Part shown: positions 37,891 through 50,000 of the stretch, piece after piece
Layout of the letters: the number at the start of each line of letters is the position of its first letter
Position numbering within the stretch: the stretch's first letter is position 1
From: Laccaria trichodermophora
Lineage: Eukaryota; Basidiomycota; Agaricomycetes; Agaricales; Hydnangiaceae
Reading direction: 5' to 3'
Assembly: GCA_018417955.1 (NCBI GenBank)
Contig: JACTVC010000044.1
Span: forward strand, 62,001-126,000
Length of the DNA: 64,000 bases
The notes under the pieces: generated by a model
The model's input: only the letters and a program-made list of their open reading frames with translations
What the model was told of the DNA's origin: nothing
Database searches by the model: none
Position numbers and translations under genes: made by a program

Positions 37891-39136
37891 TCCTGCCAGT
37901 GTCACGGAGTATCTGGGGTCCTAGTTTCAAAAAAAAAAACTTCAAAAATTTCTACCATTCAAACTTTTATCTTCTGGATTCAACTTTTCTACAAAATTTA
38001 TCATAAAGATCATTTTGGTCCTAAACTTGCCTTTTTACTTTTATATTGTATTTTTATTATACTATATATTGCATTCAACTCTATCTATTGGTATTCAGCT
38101 ATTTGTTATATAGTTATAGCCTCTGAATTCTGCTCTATCAGATAATAAAGGTTGTTACTGACTGCTCTTATATTGAGTGTATATTAATAACTACCTATAA
38201 TAGACCAGCCTTACTTACTGAATTATTACTGAGCCATATTTCTTCACTGTGGTAGAAGTATGTTCCTGAAGACTAGAGAGAGTTTGGGAACTGTCAGATT
38301 GACTATGCCAGCTATTTTTTTTTTCACTTTTATAGAGGTATTATATTCCTGAGAACTGCAGAGAGCTCTGAGGATTGTCAGTGTCTAAATATGTATAACA
38401 TGATATAACATGATATGATGTATTCATATCTGTTCTGTTGACCATAATGATATGTTAAATTTCTTTCTGACTACCAGTACTTTACTGTGCCCCACCTATT
38501 TCTGCAGGAATGGCTAGAATCTCCCAGAATTCTGATCTCTCTATTATAAATACTTGAATTTCCTTCTTTAAATATAGACCTTAGACCTTGACAACAGTAC
38601 CCAACAATAAGTTCTATTTTTTCTCATTTTTACCACATTTTCTAAATGATTTTCATTTAAAATAGTCAATTTTCCTCATTTACTATGATTTCAGCTCTGC
38701 AACATTATAACCAATAGTGATTACCATCTACTATTTTCTTTAATGTTTCTTGTATTTTTCTGGTTATATTTGCATAAATTGCCTTATTTGGAAATATGCA
38801 CAGACTATGTGCACCAGAGAAGATGCATGTAAAAAGATCCATAAGAAGTGTGACTACTGTGACACGCATATGTAGGATGCATTGAATAGGGAATATACCT
38901 GATAGCCTGACCCCTCACACATGTGACTACTACTGACAAGTATGGAAATGGCTGGCAGATATGGGATCTTATCCATTATTTACTTTCCATTGCTTAGCTA
39001 TTGTGTCACATGACTCCTTTTTATACTTGTCAGTAGTAGTCATAAATACTGAGCAAGGACATGCATGGATAGGCATGTAAGCGATAGCACAAATAACAAA
39101 ACATCTAACTCATCCTTTAGTTGTTCATGTTCTATA

Positions 39137-39262
39137 TCATGTGATACAGTCATGTGACACAATCATGTGACATTGTCATGTGATGTGGTCATGTGACATA
39201 TCATATAACAGTCATATGATCTGGTCATGTGATATAACCATGTGATGTAGTCATGTGATCTG
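39137..39262. repeat. TCATGTGA cluster in the loop of C
   Basis: Eight or nine copies of a CATGTGA core spaced about 13 bp, matching the cluster in P1 at 3190-3365. Confidence 0.6.
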
Positions 39263-42200
39263 TCCTTCCAGGAAAGATTTTGGCACTTACAATACCACCA
39301 CTGCTATCAGAAAAAAAGGAGAAAAAATAATAAACTGTTGTTGATGGCCTGTGCACATTTCCTATTATGGAAATATATCCAGAGAGTCCGACAAAAAGGG
39401 GAAAAAAGAGATAGATATGTGGTCTGTGTACATTTTCTAATATAATGATTTAATACAAATACAGCTAGAAAAATAAGAAAGAAAATTCAATTTAGCCAAA
39501 AAAATTAGAAGAAAAAGAGAAAACTGTATACATGGTCTGTACACATTTCCTAAAATGGTAATTAATACAAATATAGCTAGAAAAATTAGAACAAAAATTC
39601 ACATGATATAAATAGTTGTTGATAATGTTGATGTATTGTTTACTTGGTCTGTGCATATTTCCAAATATGGTAATGAATGAAAATATAGCCAGAAAATCAG
39701 AAGAAAAAGATAAAAATAATAGACTATTGTTAACAATATTTAGATACCATATGCATGGTCTGTGGACATTTCCTAATATGGTAAATGATACAAATATAGC
39801 TAGAAAAACAGAAAAGAAAATAGAAAAAAGAATAGACATACTATTAACTGTTATTGACAATGTTGGTGTATGGTGCACATAGTCTGTGCATATTTCCAAA
39901 TAAGGCAATTTATGCAAATATAACCAGAAAAATACAAGAAACATTAAAGAAAATAGTAGATGGTAATCACTATTGGTTATAATGTTGCAGAGCTGAAATC
40001 ATAGTAAATGAGGAAAATTGACTATTTTAAATGAAAATCATTTAGAAAATGTGGTAAAAATGAGAAAAAATAGAACTTATTGTTGGGTACTGTTGTCAAG
40101 GTCTAAGGTCTATATTTAAAGAAGGAAATTCAAGTATTTATAATAGAGAGATCAGAATTCTGGGAGATTCTAGCCATTCCTGCAGAAATAGGTGGGGCAC
40201 AGTAAAGTACTGGTAGTCAGAAAGAAATTTAACATATCATTATGGTCAACAGAACAGATATGAATACATCATATCATGTTATATCATGTTATACATATTT
40301 AGACACTGACAATCCTCAGAGCTCTCTGCAGTTCTCAGGAATATAATACCTCTATAAAAGTGAAAAAAAAAATAGCTGGCATAGTCAATCTGACAGTTCC
40401 CAAACTCTCTCTAGTCTTCAGGAACATACTTCTACCACAGTGAAGAAATATGGCTCAGTAATAATTCAGTAAGTAAGGCTGGTCTATTATAGGTAGTTAT
40501 TAATATACACTCAATATAAGAGCAGTCAGTAACAACCTTTATTATCTGATAGAGCAGAATTCAGAGGCTATAACTATATAACAAATAGCTGAATACCAAT
40601 AGATAGAGTTGAATGCAATATATAGTATAATAAAAATACAATATAAAAGTAAAAAGGCAAGTTTAGGACCAAAATGATCTTTATGATAAATTTTGTAGAA
40701 AAGTTGAATCCAGAAGATAAAAGTTTGAATGGTAGAAATTTTTGAAGTTTTTTTTTTTGAAACTAGGACCCCAGATACTCCGTGACACTGGCAGGAAATG
40801 TTTTGCCTATGTGACATGGCTAAGAAATTTTTGAGCAGTGTGACAAGGCTAAAAGATTTTTGAGCAGTGTGACATGGCTAAAAAATTTCTTAGCAGTGTG
40901 ACATGGTCAAAAGATTTTTCAGCAGTGTGACAAGGCTAAAACATTTTTCAGCAGTATGACATGGCTAAAAAATTTCTCAGCAGTGTGACATGGCTAAAAC
41001 ATTTTTCACCAGTGTCACACAGCTAAAAAATTTCCTACCAGTCTGAAAAACTTCAAACATTTCCTACCACTCTAACATGCTTCAAATATTTCTGACCACT
41101 TTCAGATGGCCAGGATATTTTTCAATACAATATATCAACCCAAATATTTCCAGTCACAATATTCAAGGTCAAACATTTTTGTCTAATGCAATAATATATT
41201 TTTCTCCAGAGGCAAAAAAATAACTGGCCAAAGGATCTATTAGCTTGGATAATTTTTCAAGATTTCCTAGCTAATAGCTTGGTCAAGGTGGGTGACTGAA
41301 GTGTTTTGAATGTACACCCACCAACGCCAAAAAGCATTGCCACCCTCCGCCATCGCCGTCCTTCTGAGGTGGACCCCCGTGAACTCTGTATTGATGACTA
41401 TCCAGAACGCCCCTTTCCCAACATCACGACTGCATCCCCTCGAAGCACTCTTTATATACAGGCATGTCAGGCGCATTTCGAAGGGTTCCTTGGGCCAGAG
41501 GACCCGAAACCGGTTGTGACAGAGCCGCAAAGTGGCTCGTTATTCGTAGAGCCGGGTGCAGGGCCCAGTCGAACAGACCGCGATGTGGTTTGAGCGTCAC
41601 CTTGTAAGTGGTTGCTTGTGGCTGAATTTACCTTAGCTCTTGCTCACAATTTATTGCATTAGACTCAAATTCAGCTTCGTCGTCAGCCAAGGCTTCAGGG
41701 AGTATGTCAGGGGGTATGTATTGTTAACTTGCTTGCTTTTCTTCTATTGATGAAAATGTCTCTAAGTCACAACCTGCGTCAATCACGAGAAGTTTCGCGA
41801 GATTCAGGAGGCCTTCATACCCCCTCAATCCCCAGTGTGGAAGAAGGCACTGCAGAACGTGAATCCCGACCTCTCCCGCATCAAGTCCTCCAAAGATCGC
41901 GCCCGTGGTTACCAGTTTCCTGACCCTTGGCTTTTTATGAAGGGAACAAACCGCAAGGCCTTCACGCTTGCTTGGCTGATTTCACGCAACCAGTGGCTGC
42001 AATCTTTCACCTCTCTCGACTACTCTCCATCGCCTGCCCCGCATACTCAACACTGGCACGATTTCCTGTATCATTTCTCAAAGGAGATGAATCTTGTTGG
42101 TGGTTCGCGGGCCGAGGATCTTCCAACATCGCAACACAGTAAGAAGGGTAAAACTCCAGCAAAGGGCGGTAGAAAATCGGAAAAATCGAAGCAGAACTAT

Positions 42201-42785
42201 GCCATCAAGCGAGGGGAGTCTCTAAAGAAAGCTCAAACAACGTTTTTCGGACCCAGGGTTAAAGTGGGTGAACGTCCGCATTCCATCTTCTGGCGTGATG
42301 TGTCTGTGATGGAGGGGAATACCGACAATCTGACGCCAGCGATCTCAGCGGAGATTCTGTGGAACCTATTTGAGCAAAACTTTCGCTTGGAGCTTCGTAT
42401 GGTTGACCAGCAAGTTTTACCAGTGGATTGGGCCTCGCAGGACTCAGCGGCAGTTCGAGATGAGTTGGTTCGGGGGACTTTCCCCGAGGACGATGATGGA
42501 TATATTGTTGGGAGATTGCCAGAGACGAACATGGGACTCGTCGCGGAGAACTGGAGGGATCGGGCAAGGTCAGTGGAAGCTTTACGGGTGCTCATCACGG
42601 GTTGGCCTGGCCCTGATGCGCGTGCACTTGCATCAATGCCGATGTTTGATGGGTCTGGGAAGTTGGCAACAACGCGTGCGGACTTTGAGCGTATGGAGGA
42701 AATGGTTGTTGGACTGTATTGTCAAACGTTCTTCGACTACTTCGGTCGTGCCCCCTCCACCCCACATCGCATTGCTGCTTCATAA

Positions 42786-42991
42786 TTGCCAACTTCATCA
42801 TCTCAGTTTCTTTTGTCTTGTCGGTGTTTATAGCTTGCGCGTTTATTTTGGTACCTTTCTTTTTTTAATATACATGTGAACTTGTGTCTGTTTTAGGAAA
42901 GTATGGGGGTCAGATAAGAGTCCCTTGTCTGTGATCGACATTCTGCTTCCTTCCCCCCTTCTTTGTGTGTCCTTCACTCAGCCAAGTCATC
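42786..42991 (+). promoter_or_regulatory. Short region upstream of the transposase gene
   Basis: Only 206 bp separate the gene 2 stop from the transposase ATG. It is pyrimidine-rich near the start codon (CTTCCTTCCCCCCTTC at about 42947-42962). No CAACC...GGTTG dyad and no clear TATA box is seen, so the promoter may overlap the end of gene 2. Confidence 0.4.
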
Positions 42992-45900
42992 ATGTCCATG
43001 TACAAGAAAAAACCAGCTAAGTCTTTGCCACCAGAAAATGCTGGCCTTTTTCCTGTAAACACTGCACCCAAATCCTTGAAGGCTCATAAAGCTGTTAAAG
43101 GAAATCTGTACACACCAGCTGTACATTTTGTCCAGCCCTTTAAGCCTGGGGTTTCCAAGAAAGCAGACCCTTTTCAGCCACTGGCAACAACTCTTACCTT
43201 TGAAAATGAAGGTGATACTGTCCAGCTACCAGGAAAAAAGCAGAAACAATTTCAGCGATGGGAAACTGAGGTTCTTCCCAGTCTAATGGAGCCATATGTC
43301 AAACTTCTACATGAAACAGACTCTTTGCGAGATATGGCACAAGTGTGTTCTCGAAGGGGATGTGCTGGTTGTGGGTCAGGCAGACAATTGAATGTTGCAT
43401 GCATTTTCTTTGAGCGTATGTGTTCTAGTATATTTTGAGAAGTCACTCATAATTTTGGCAGGTATTGAGATTCTTTCCCTCTGCAATTGCACTTCCCCAG
43501 CACTTCAACTCCTTGAGCTAGGGTTCTTTCCATGTGCACCAGTTAATCCATCTCTTGCAGTGGACTTGAATATGCTTGAGTTTGTAAATGAGCTGTTTGT
43601 AAATGCAGCTCCAAATACTACAGCTTGGTGTGAAACCTTGGAGACCTTTCTTGGAAACAGAAGATACAAGTTAACAACTCGGGTATGTTTTATTTGTTTT
43701 CTATCAATGTTTTTTCCTTGCTCAAAAGTTCTTTTACTTTAGAACAGTTTGCGTCGTCGTTTTGGAAGTGCTATGCAGTGGTATGCAACTTTGATTGATA
43801 AGAAGAACCTTCTTGTCAACAATTATCTGGATGATATGAGAAGTTCAATCAAAGTTTCAGGTATTTCTTGCCTACGACAATGTTTCTTGGAACTAAAAAC
43901 TTTTCAAACAGAAGACCATGATATTGAGCAAGGTATTTCTTTTTCTCACTCAGTCAAGATATATTTCTGCTGCAACTCAAACATTTTTTCATAGATGACG
44001 AAATGGACCAAGGTTTTTTTTTTTTAATCAGAAAGATTTGTGTAATTCTAACTTTTTTTAAACAGATAAGAATGTTGGAATGGAAGAAGGTTTGATTTGT
44101 TGCATTTGAGAGAAGAAATCTTTCAGTTTACAATGAAACTTTTTTGCAGATGAAAATGTTGAAATGGCTGATGGTATTTATTTTTCTTTTAAGTGAAAAG
44201 TTCTCATGCTAATTCTTTTTTTGTGTAACACAGATAATATTGATCAAGGTGTTTTTTTGTCTTCTTTGGGTTCAGAAAACATTTCATGTCTAATTCTTTT
44301 CACATTTTTTTCAGAAGATAATATTGAAATTGGTATGTGGTTTTTTGTCCAGTGAAAGGAATGTACTGGAGCAATTGTTTAGATGAGGATATGCATGCTG
44401 CTGCACCAAACTTGGAAAGACCAAGTGATTATCTGAGAGGACGGTGTCCTTTGTGCTTTGGTGGAAAAGATTGGTCAAAGCCTAATGATTTGTATGTGGA
44501 GTTTTTGGCCAACACTATTATTGTGATTTTAACTTTTTTTGTTGTAAGGGTTGATGTCATTGTATGCTTGGATGCTTGTTTCAAGCAAAAGTCGCGCAAG
44601 GCTCAGGGTAAAGAGCCACCTGCCCCTCGGAAGCACCCAGATACAGCATTCATCTCTTCAGAAGATGTCAAGGCCATGGAGGATATAGTCAATGAAATCC
44701 GCCCAGAGCCCAAGTCTGGTTCAAAAGGTAAAAAGTCACAAGATACTCCTTTACAGCCTCACAAGGATGAAAATCTTGACTTGTGTGAGCCTGGACTCAA
44801 AGTTCCAAACTCTGTGCTGAACATGTGTGGTGACTCTTTTACTGCTGCAGATGAAAAACGAGTAAAAGCTAGCACTCAGTTCTTTTCTGATACTGGACTT
44901 ATGGCTCTTCTGTGTCGACATGATCGTGTCTTATGGCTGGTAAACATGACTTCTGCAGGAGAGAAGCAACACTATGCTCTAGTTCTTCTAGAACGTTTGT
45001 TCAACCATTTACCCTTGACTGCTAGAGTGGGTGTGCTCTATGATATTGGCTGTCAGCTTCATCGTAGTTGTATTAAATGGGGCTTTCTGAAAGACTTTCA
45101 TGATAGACTCATCTGGGCTATATCAGTTTTTCATGCTTATGGCCATCAATGGGCTTGCCAGCTCATTTATCACCCAAGAAAATGTATAGGCTTTGGACTT
45201 ACAGATGGTGAGGGCTGTGAGCACTTTTGGAGCTCAATTAAACTGCTCATCCCATCACTGAGAGTTACTGGATACTATAACCGTCTCTATACCTTGGATA
45301 CTCAAGTGAAGCATTTGGATAAGAAGTCACTATTGAATCTTGGAGATTGGCTCAGACGTAAATGGGTTTCCATGAATACACGCAAGTCAGAAGCTCTTGG
45401 TGTTTTAGATGAGCTAGCAGATTTAAATATCACTGAAGATATTCTAAGAGAGGAATGGGCTGCTCAACTGGTTGCACAGACTAAGCCAATGCCCCATCAA
45501 TCCAAGAATCTGGCAGATAAACTCATTGAAGAGATTATGCAATTGAAAGAGGATACAGATTTGTGCAATAAAGAGATATACAAGTTTGAGGGTATGATTC
45601 AGTCTGGGCAGTATGAAGATGAGTGGGATGTCTCTGAAGTTAGAGTGACACTTGCTGAACTCAAAGAGAAATGCAACAAACTAGAGAGAGCCTACAAAAG
45701 TAAACATGGAATGCTGGGAACAGATGGCCGACTCCGGCTTGATCGGCTGCTGGGAAACAAATTCTTAAAAGTCCGGATAAATGCCTTGGCCTTAAAAAAG
45801 AGGTTGAGAACCAGACTTCAGCAGCGAAAATTTGAACTTGATGGATTGGAAAGAGCTTACCATAAAACAAATACCAATGGTAGGCTATAAATACTGATAT

Positions 45901-46687
45901 CAGTATTATACCTCACTAATGACATAATGCAGATAAGAAGCTACAGGACCACTCAGTGTCTCAAATCAAGCGGAAGGAACCTGGTATTCAACAGCTTGCA
46001 AAAAAATACAATGAGTTATGTGGAGAGTTGGAGGCTATGATTAAGAAGAAACAAGCACCACGTGGTGCTCGTGCACCTCATCCTATTGCCAGTGATGGAT
46101 TGTTCAAGCTGGATGTTGATGATGACATATGGCAAGATGTGGGCCTAGATGAGACTGATCTTTTACCTGGAGGAGAAATCCCCAATTGGTTGGGTGATGA
46201 AAATGTTCGAAAGGGAATAAAATCCATGCTTGAGTTGGATAGATGTAATGAGGAAGAAAGGAGACTAGCATATGAGAGAAGTGCCATGCAAGATTGGCTC
46301 ATTGAGGAGTGGAAATGTGTAACAATGGCTATGAAGAAGAATATAAGTGAAGAAGTAGTCTATCAGATGGTCTTGCATGCAGAATTCTTAGCATGCTTAT
46401 GCAACAACTGGCAAGACAAAACACGTATGATTGATCCTCACAAACCTATGCCAGATTCATGGGGACCATCATTGGAAGATCTTATGGAGGCACGTACGTT
46501 TGAAATGACTGCCATGGTTGCTGAGAATGAAAGAGAGATATATGATGATGACAATGAAGAGGAGGAAGAAGATGAGGATGATGAGGGTGATGAAGAAGAG
46601 GGTGAAGAGACAGAGTTATTGGAGGCTGTTGAGATGGTAGCTTTATCTGATGAGTTTCGAAAAAGCTATACAGACTCATTGTTTTGA
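42992..46687 (+). CDS. KDZ-family DDE transposase with CxC1-like N-terminus
   Basis: The gene cuts and moves B-type elements, by family. Exons by splice signals are 42992-43415, 43462-43682, 43743-43860, 43912-43932, 43995-44012, 44066-44089, 44150-44173, 44234-44248, 44315-44332, 44383-44491, 44549-45879 and 45933-46687. They total 3078 nt with no internal stop (1025 aa). The N-terminal third has Cys pairs (RRGCAGCGSG, LCNC) followed by GFFPCAPVNPSLAVDL, as in CxC1-type KDZ proteins. RCPLCFGG precedes the catalytic region. Likely catalytic residues are D339 (VCLDACF), D496 (YDIGC) and E555 (GCEHFW). The motif LLCRH, near residue 453, is typical of KDZ. The C-terminus has coiled-coil-like charged helices and a very acidic tail. 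Six microexons encode an acidic linker. The codons look AT-richer than in genes 1 and 2. The gene appears intact and lies next to the right inverted repeat. Confidence 0.9.
43912..44332 (+). other. Array of six in-frame microexons in the transposase gene
   Basis: Exons of 21, 18, 24, 24, 15 and 18 nt are each bounded by AG and GT, all in phase 1 and all multiples of three. They encode short acidic peptides such as DDEMDQ, DKNVGMEE and DENVEMAD. Skipping any of them keeps the frame. Confidence 0.75.
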
Positions 46688-46802
46688 CTATTGATAGGAT
46701 GAAAGTGTATGTAAATAGTGATAAGTACCATTTTCAGAAGAGTTATGCATTATAAAGTGTTGAATATATGATTTTGGATTGTAACTTTAATGAGAAACAA
46801 AA

Positions 46803-47322
46803 GAAAAATGCAATGTGGTAAATATTGAGAGAACTGCACCAGAAAAACCAAGTTTTTTTTTTGTAACTGGGACCCCAGATACTCCGTGACACTGGTAGGA
46901 AATATTCTAGCCATGTGACAAGGCCAAAAGATTTTTTAGCAGTGTGACATGCTTAGAATATATCCAAGCAATGTCACACCACTGAAAAATTTCCAGTCAC
47001 TCTGGCACACCTCAAACATTTCTGGCCAGTTTGACTTGGCTCAAATATTTCTTATCAGTCTGACACACTTCAAATATTTCTTACCAGTCTGACACCCTTC
47101 AAATATTTCTGACCACTTTCACTTGACTAGGATATTTTTGAACACAATTTATCTACCCAGATATTTCTGGTCACAATATTAGAGGTCAAACATTTTCTAT
47201 CAAATCCAATAATATATTTCCTTCCAAAGGCCAAAAAAAAAACCGGCCAGAGGATCTATTAGCCTGGATAATTTTTCAAGATTTCCTAGCTAATAGCTTG
47301 TTCAAGGTGGGTGACTGAAGTG
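46803..47322 (-). repeat. Right terminal inverted repeat of B
   Basis: The inverse of 10107-10627, including the GGGGTCC box and the subterminal repeats, ending GGGTGACTGAAGTG. Bases 46688-46802 between the transposase stop and this repeat hold no feature beyond AT-rich 3' sequence. Confidence 0.88.
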
Positions 47323-47330
47323 CATATCCC

Positions 47331-48840
47331 ACTCATACCAATACCATGTTACCATACCATACCATGTCATCTCATACCATACCAAATGATCTCATACCAT
47401 ACCATACCATCATACCAAAGCTGACAAAGGGTGTCTGGGGTCCTTTTTCAAAATATATAAATTATTTCTGCAGGCTGCAATACTGGTCCATTGGGTGCCA
47501 TTTTTTGTGGCAGGGTTCTTCAGGTTTTTGCTGAGATATTAAGCTACAAAAGGAGGCAATATAGTAAATTTAATCCTTTGAAAATCAGTTCAATTGAGCT
47601 TGATCCCAGATTTTGGCATGCATAATACTGCATCCATTGTGGTGATGTGGTATTTGAGAAGCAAAGAAAACAAGAAATTGTGTGTATTATCTATCAGTCC
47701 TGAACACTACATTATACCATCCATTTCAAACACATGGACTTGAGCTAGATTATTATCCAACAGGTTGGACTAGAATATGCACTTTGATAATCAACTACAT
47801 TAAGTACCACTCCACATACAATTAATTTTAAAAGCATGCAATTTGGTGTGCAACTTGGCCACCAGCTAAGCATGAATGGCTCAATGAAAACTTGATACAT
47901 TTCCAAGGTCTTCTTCCAATAATTTAGATCTACTTCCTATCAATCTGGAGACTTCAAGAACATAAAATCAGATCACCTCACTTTAGCTAGGTCTCTCAGC
48001 TTCATATTTCTAAGCAAATGTTGAGACCAAACATGTCACTCTTCTGCAAACATGGCACAAATAATATGGCTTCCTGGATGTCATATTTTTCAGGATTGGA
48101 ACAAATATCTCACTCTTCCGCAAACATGGCACAAATAATAGGACGTTCTGGAGGTCATATTGTTCATATTGGACCAAACACTCCACTCTTCTGCAAACAT
48201 GGGCTAAACACCCTACCCCCCACCACTGCAAGGAGTTGCCAGGCAACAAGCAGCAGCCTTTTGACAAGCTATGAAGGAACAAAAAAATAAAAGGAAAAGA
48301 TTCTGATAACTTAAGATAAACAGTGGGTGATGGGAACAGCCGAAATGTAGGACAATTTCAATTAATGCATTTTGTAAGTTTTTTGTTGGGTGAAGCTGAG
48401 GGTGTACTAAGAACCCTTACTAATGTATTTAAAATACAGAAGTGAGGTGTTTGTTGACAAAGTCAACCTCTAGTCAATAAGTGTGCTCTATATAGACCAA
48501 ACAAAAGAGAATCAGCTAGAAAATGCAGGAACACTAATACCATATGTTATGGTATCCACAGCATACATACCATACCATACCTGTCATACCATACATACCA
48601 TACCATACCTGTCATACCATGCCATACCATCATACCATACCTGTCATACCATGCCATACCATCATACCATACCATGGTCATACCATAGCTTTGCAGGATT
48701 TCTGCTCAGTTAGTTCAGCTGTGCCAGATGACAACTTATTCCTGTGAGTTCCTTACAACAGTCCACTCTGACCAAATCAATTTGGTGTGTATTTGATAGC
48801 TACATACAACTTATTTACTATAAGTGTTTCAAAGGGAATA
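47331..48840 (+). repeat. Rest of the left inverted repeat of A
   Basis: It pairs with about 54780-56218. It contains ACCAT pentamer runs (47340-47420, 48560-48690) and CTGGGGTCCTTTTTCA at 47435-47450. It has no gene. Confidence 0.8.
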
Positions 48841-50000
48841 GGGAGGTAGAAGGGATGGGGGATGTTAAAGGGAAGGAAGGGATGTTGAAAGGAAGGGGGA
48901 ATGTTAAAGAGAATGTGGTGTAGGGAACATGTTGATGGGAAGGGGGATGTTGATGGGAAAGGGGATGTTGAGGGGAAGGGGGATGTTAAAAGGGGAAGGG
49001 GTATGTTAAGGGGAAGGGGTAAAGAAGGGGGATGTTATGAGGGGAAGGGGTATGTTAAGGGGAAGGGGTATGTGAAAGGGAAGGGGTATGTTCAGGAGCA
49101 AGGGGAGGTTGAAGGGAAGGGGGTGTAGGGAAGATGTTGAATGAAAGGGGAATGGGAATGGGAATGGGGATGTGGAAGAGGAGGGATGTTGAGGGGAAGA
49201 GGGACAGTGGCGAGCCTCGTCGCCATTGGTGTGGGGCCCTCATTCATTGTCGTCCTGCATTAGCGTCGTATCATCGTCGTGTGCGTCGTGTCGTTGTCAC
49301 GTGTGTCGTGTCGTTGTTGCGTGTGTCGTGTCGTTGTTGCGTGTCTGTACCGTGTGTTGATGTCGTGTTGTCGTTGCGTGTCTGTACCATGTGTTGACGT
49401 TGTCCCACATCGTTGTTGTCATCGCATGTCATCATGTCGGCGTTGCGTGTCTTGGGCGCATTCCATGTTGTCCGGTGCTGTGTCCAGGCTGGGTGCGTAG
49501 TGGTGAGCCTCGTCGCCATCCATGGGTTGTGGTGCCACGTGTGGCGTGTGCTGTCGTCACGTCGGTGTCGCGTGTACTGGTCGCGTCGTCATTCCGCATC
49601 TGTCATCGTCCCGTGTCCTGTCTCTCAGTGAGGTGGGTTGGGAAGAAGGTGGGATGGGGGTGCTTACCGTGGTGTTCTAGAACAAACAGGTACGACAAAC
49701 GACAAATTGAAATTCGTCGTTTGTCGTTTGGTTGCCATGTCACTGTCAGTGACGTGGCACCTGGCTTCTGTGTTACAGATGTGAGTGGGTGAGGTTGAGG
49801 TGAGTTGCTCACCTTGGCTCATCGTCGCCTGCATCTGTTCAAAGGCCTCGCGCCATTCGTCGGTGGTTGGTATGTTTGCTGATGGTGGTGGTTGGCGTCT
49901 GGTTGGCGTCGTGGTTTGTATTTGGCATGTGGTGGTCATCGTGGGTTGAAGAGAGAAGCCACGTCACATGTTGTGACATTAGCATAATGTTGAGAAGCGC
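48841..50000. repeat. G-rich minisatellite and CGTCGTC module, A left copy
   Basis: About 48840-49200 repeats GGGAAGGGGGATGTT units. About 49210-49640 is rich in GTCGTGTCGTTG-type units, and a GTCACTGTCAGTGACGTGGC dyad is near 49738-49757. Related to the modules in D and at 53220-54760. Frames on both strands reflect periodicity. It is judged non-coding. Confidence 0.65.

Larger units (their letters stand above)
37384..41303. mobile_element. C: palindromic element inserted in gene 2
   Basis: Ends match P1, E and B; the 8-bp duplication is TTTTGAAT (37376-37383 and 41304-41311). Arms 37384-38817 and 39870-41303 (about 1.43 kb) are nearly identical around a loop of about 1.05 kb. The loop holds the GACTACTACTGACAAGTAT MITE (38933-39054), a TCATGTGA cluster (39137-39262) and segments related to the P1 arms. 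There is no gene. Confidence 0.92.
36372..42785 (+). pseudogene. Gene 2 of B: unknown ~750-aa protein, disrupted
   Basis: Not recognised. Exons by splice signals are 36372-36393, 36451-36528, 36581-37383 continuing at 41312-41603, 41675-41713 and 41767-42785; together they total 2253 nt. Element C is inserted after codon 301 with an 8-bp duplication, and translation into C stops after six residues. Across the insertion the frame resumes exactly. A TGA at 41591-41593 (codon 395) lies ten bases before a GTAAGT donor whose phase fits the next exon. It is therefore probably a nonsense change, although an earlier donor could skip it. The N-terminal half has aromatic-rich segments (PLHWLWWDVQPRHF, SLTTFYYQDLVWHV). 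The C-terminal exon has KFREIQEAFIPPQSPVWKKAL, a Lys-rich linker and an acidic loop. The start MSSRANS was chosen because it joins in phase. Confidence 0.65.
10107..47322. mobile_element. B: large KDZ transposon with three genes
   Basis: Inverted repeats of about 520 bp (10107 to about 10627 and about 46803 to 47322) start with CACTTCAGTCACCCACC. They are flanked by the 8-bp duplication CATATCCC (10099-10106 and 47323-47330). Inside are gene 1 (minus), gene 2 (plus, broken) and an intact KDZ transposase gene that ends about 115 bp from the right inverted repeat. Nested elements E, C and G add about 20.6 kb; without them B would be about 16.6 kb. The intact transposase, matching termini and clear duplication suggest recent mobility. 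It is a likely source of transposase for P1, C and E, which share its ends. Confidence 0.88.

Noticed and set aside
10107..47322. B as a Starship-type giant element
   Set aside because: Starships use a tyrosine recombinase (DUF3435) at the 5' end and lack long inverted repeats. Here a DDE-type KDZ transposase and 520-bp inverted repeats are present.
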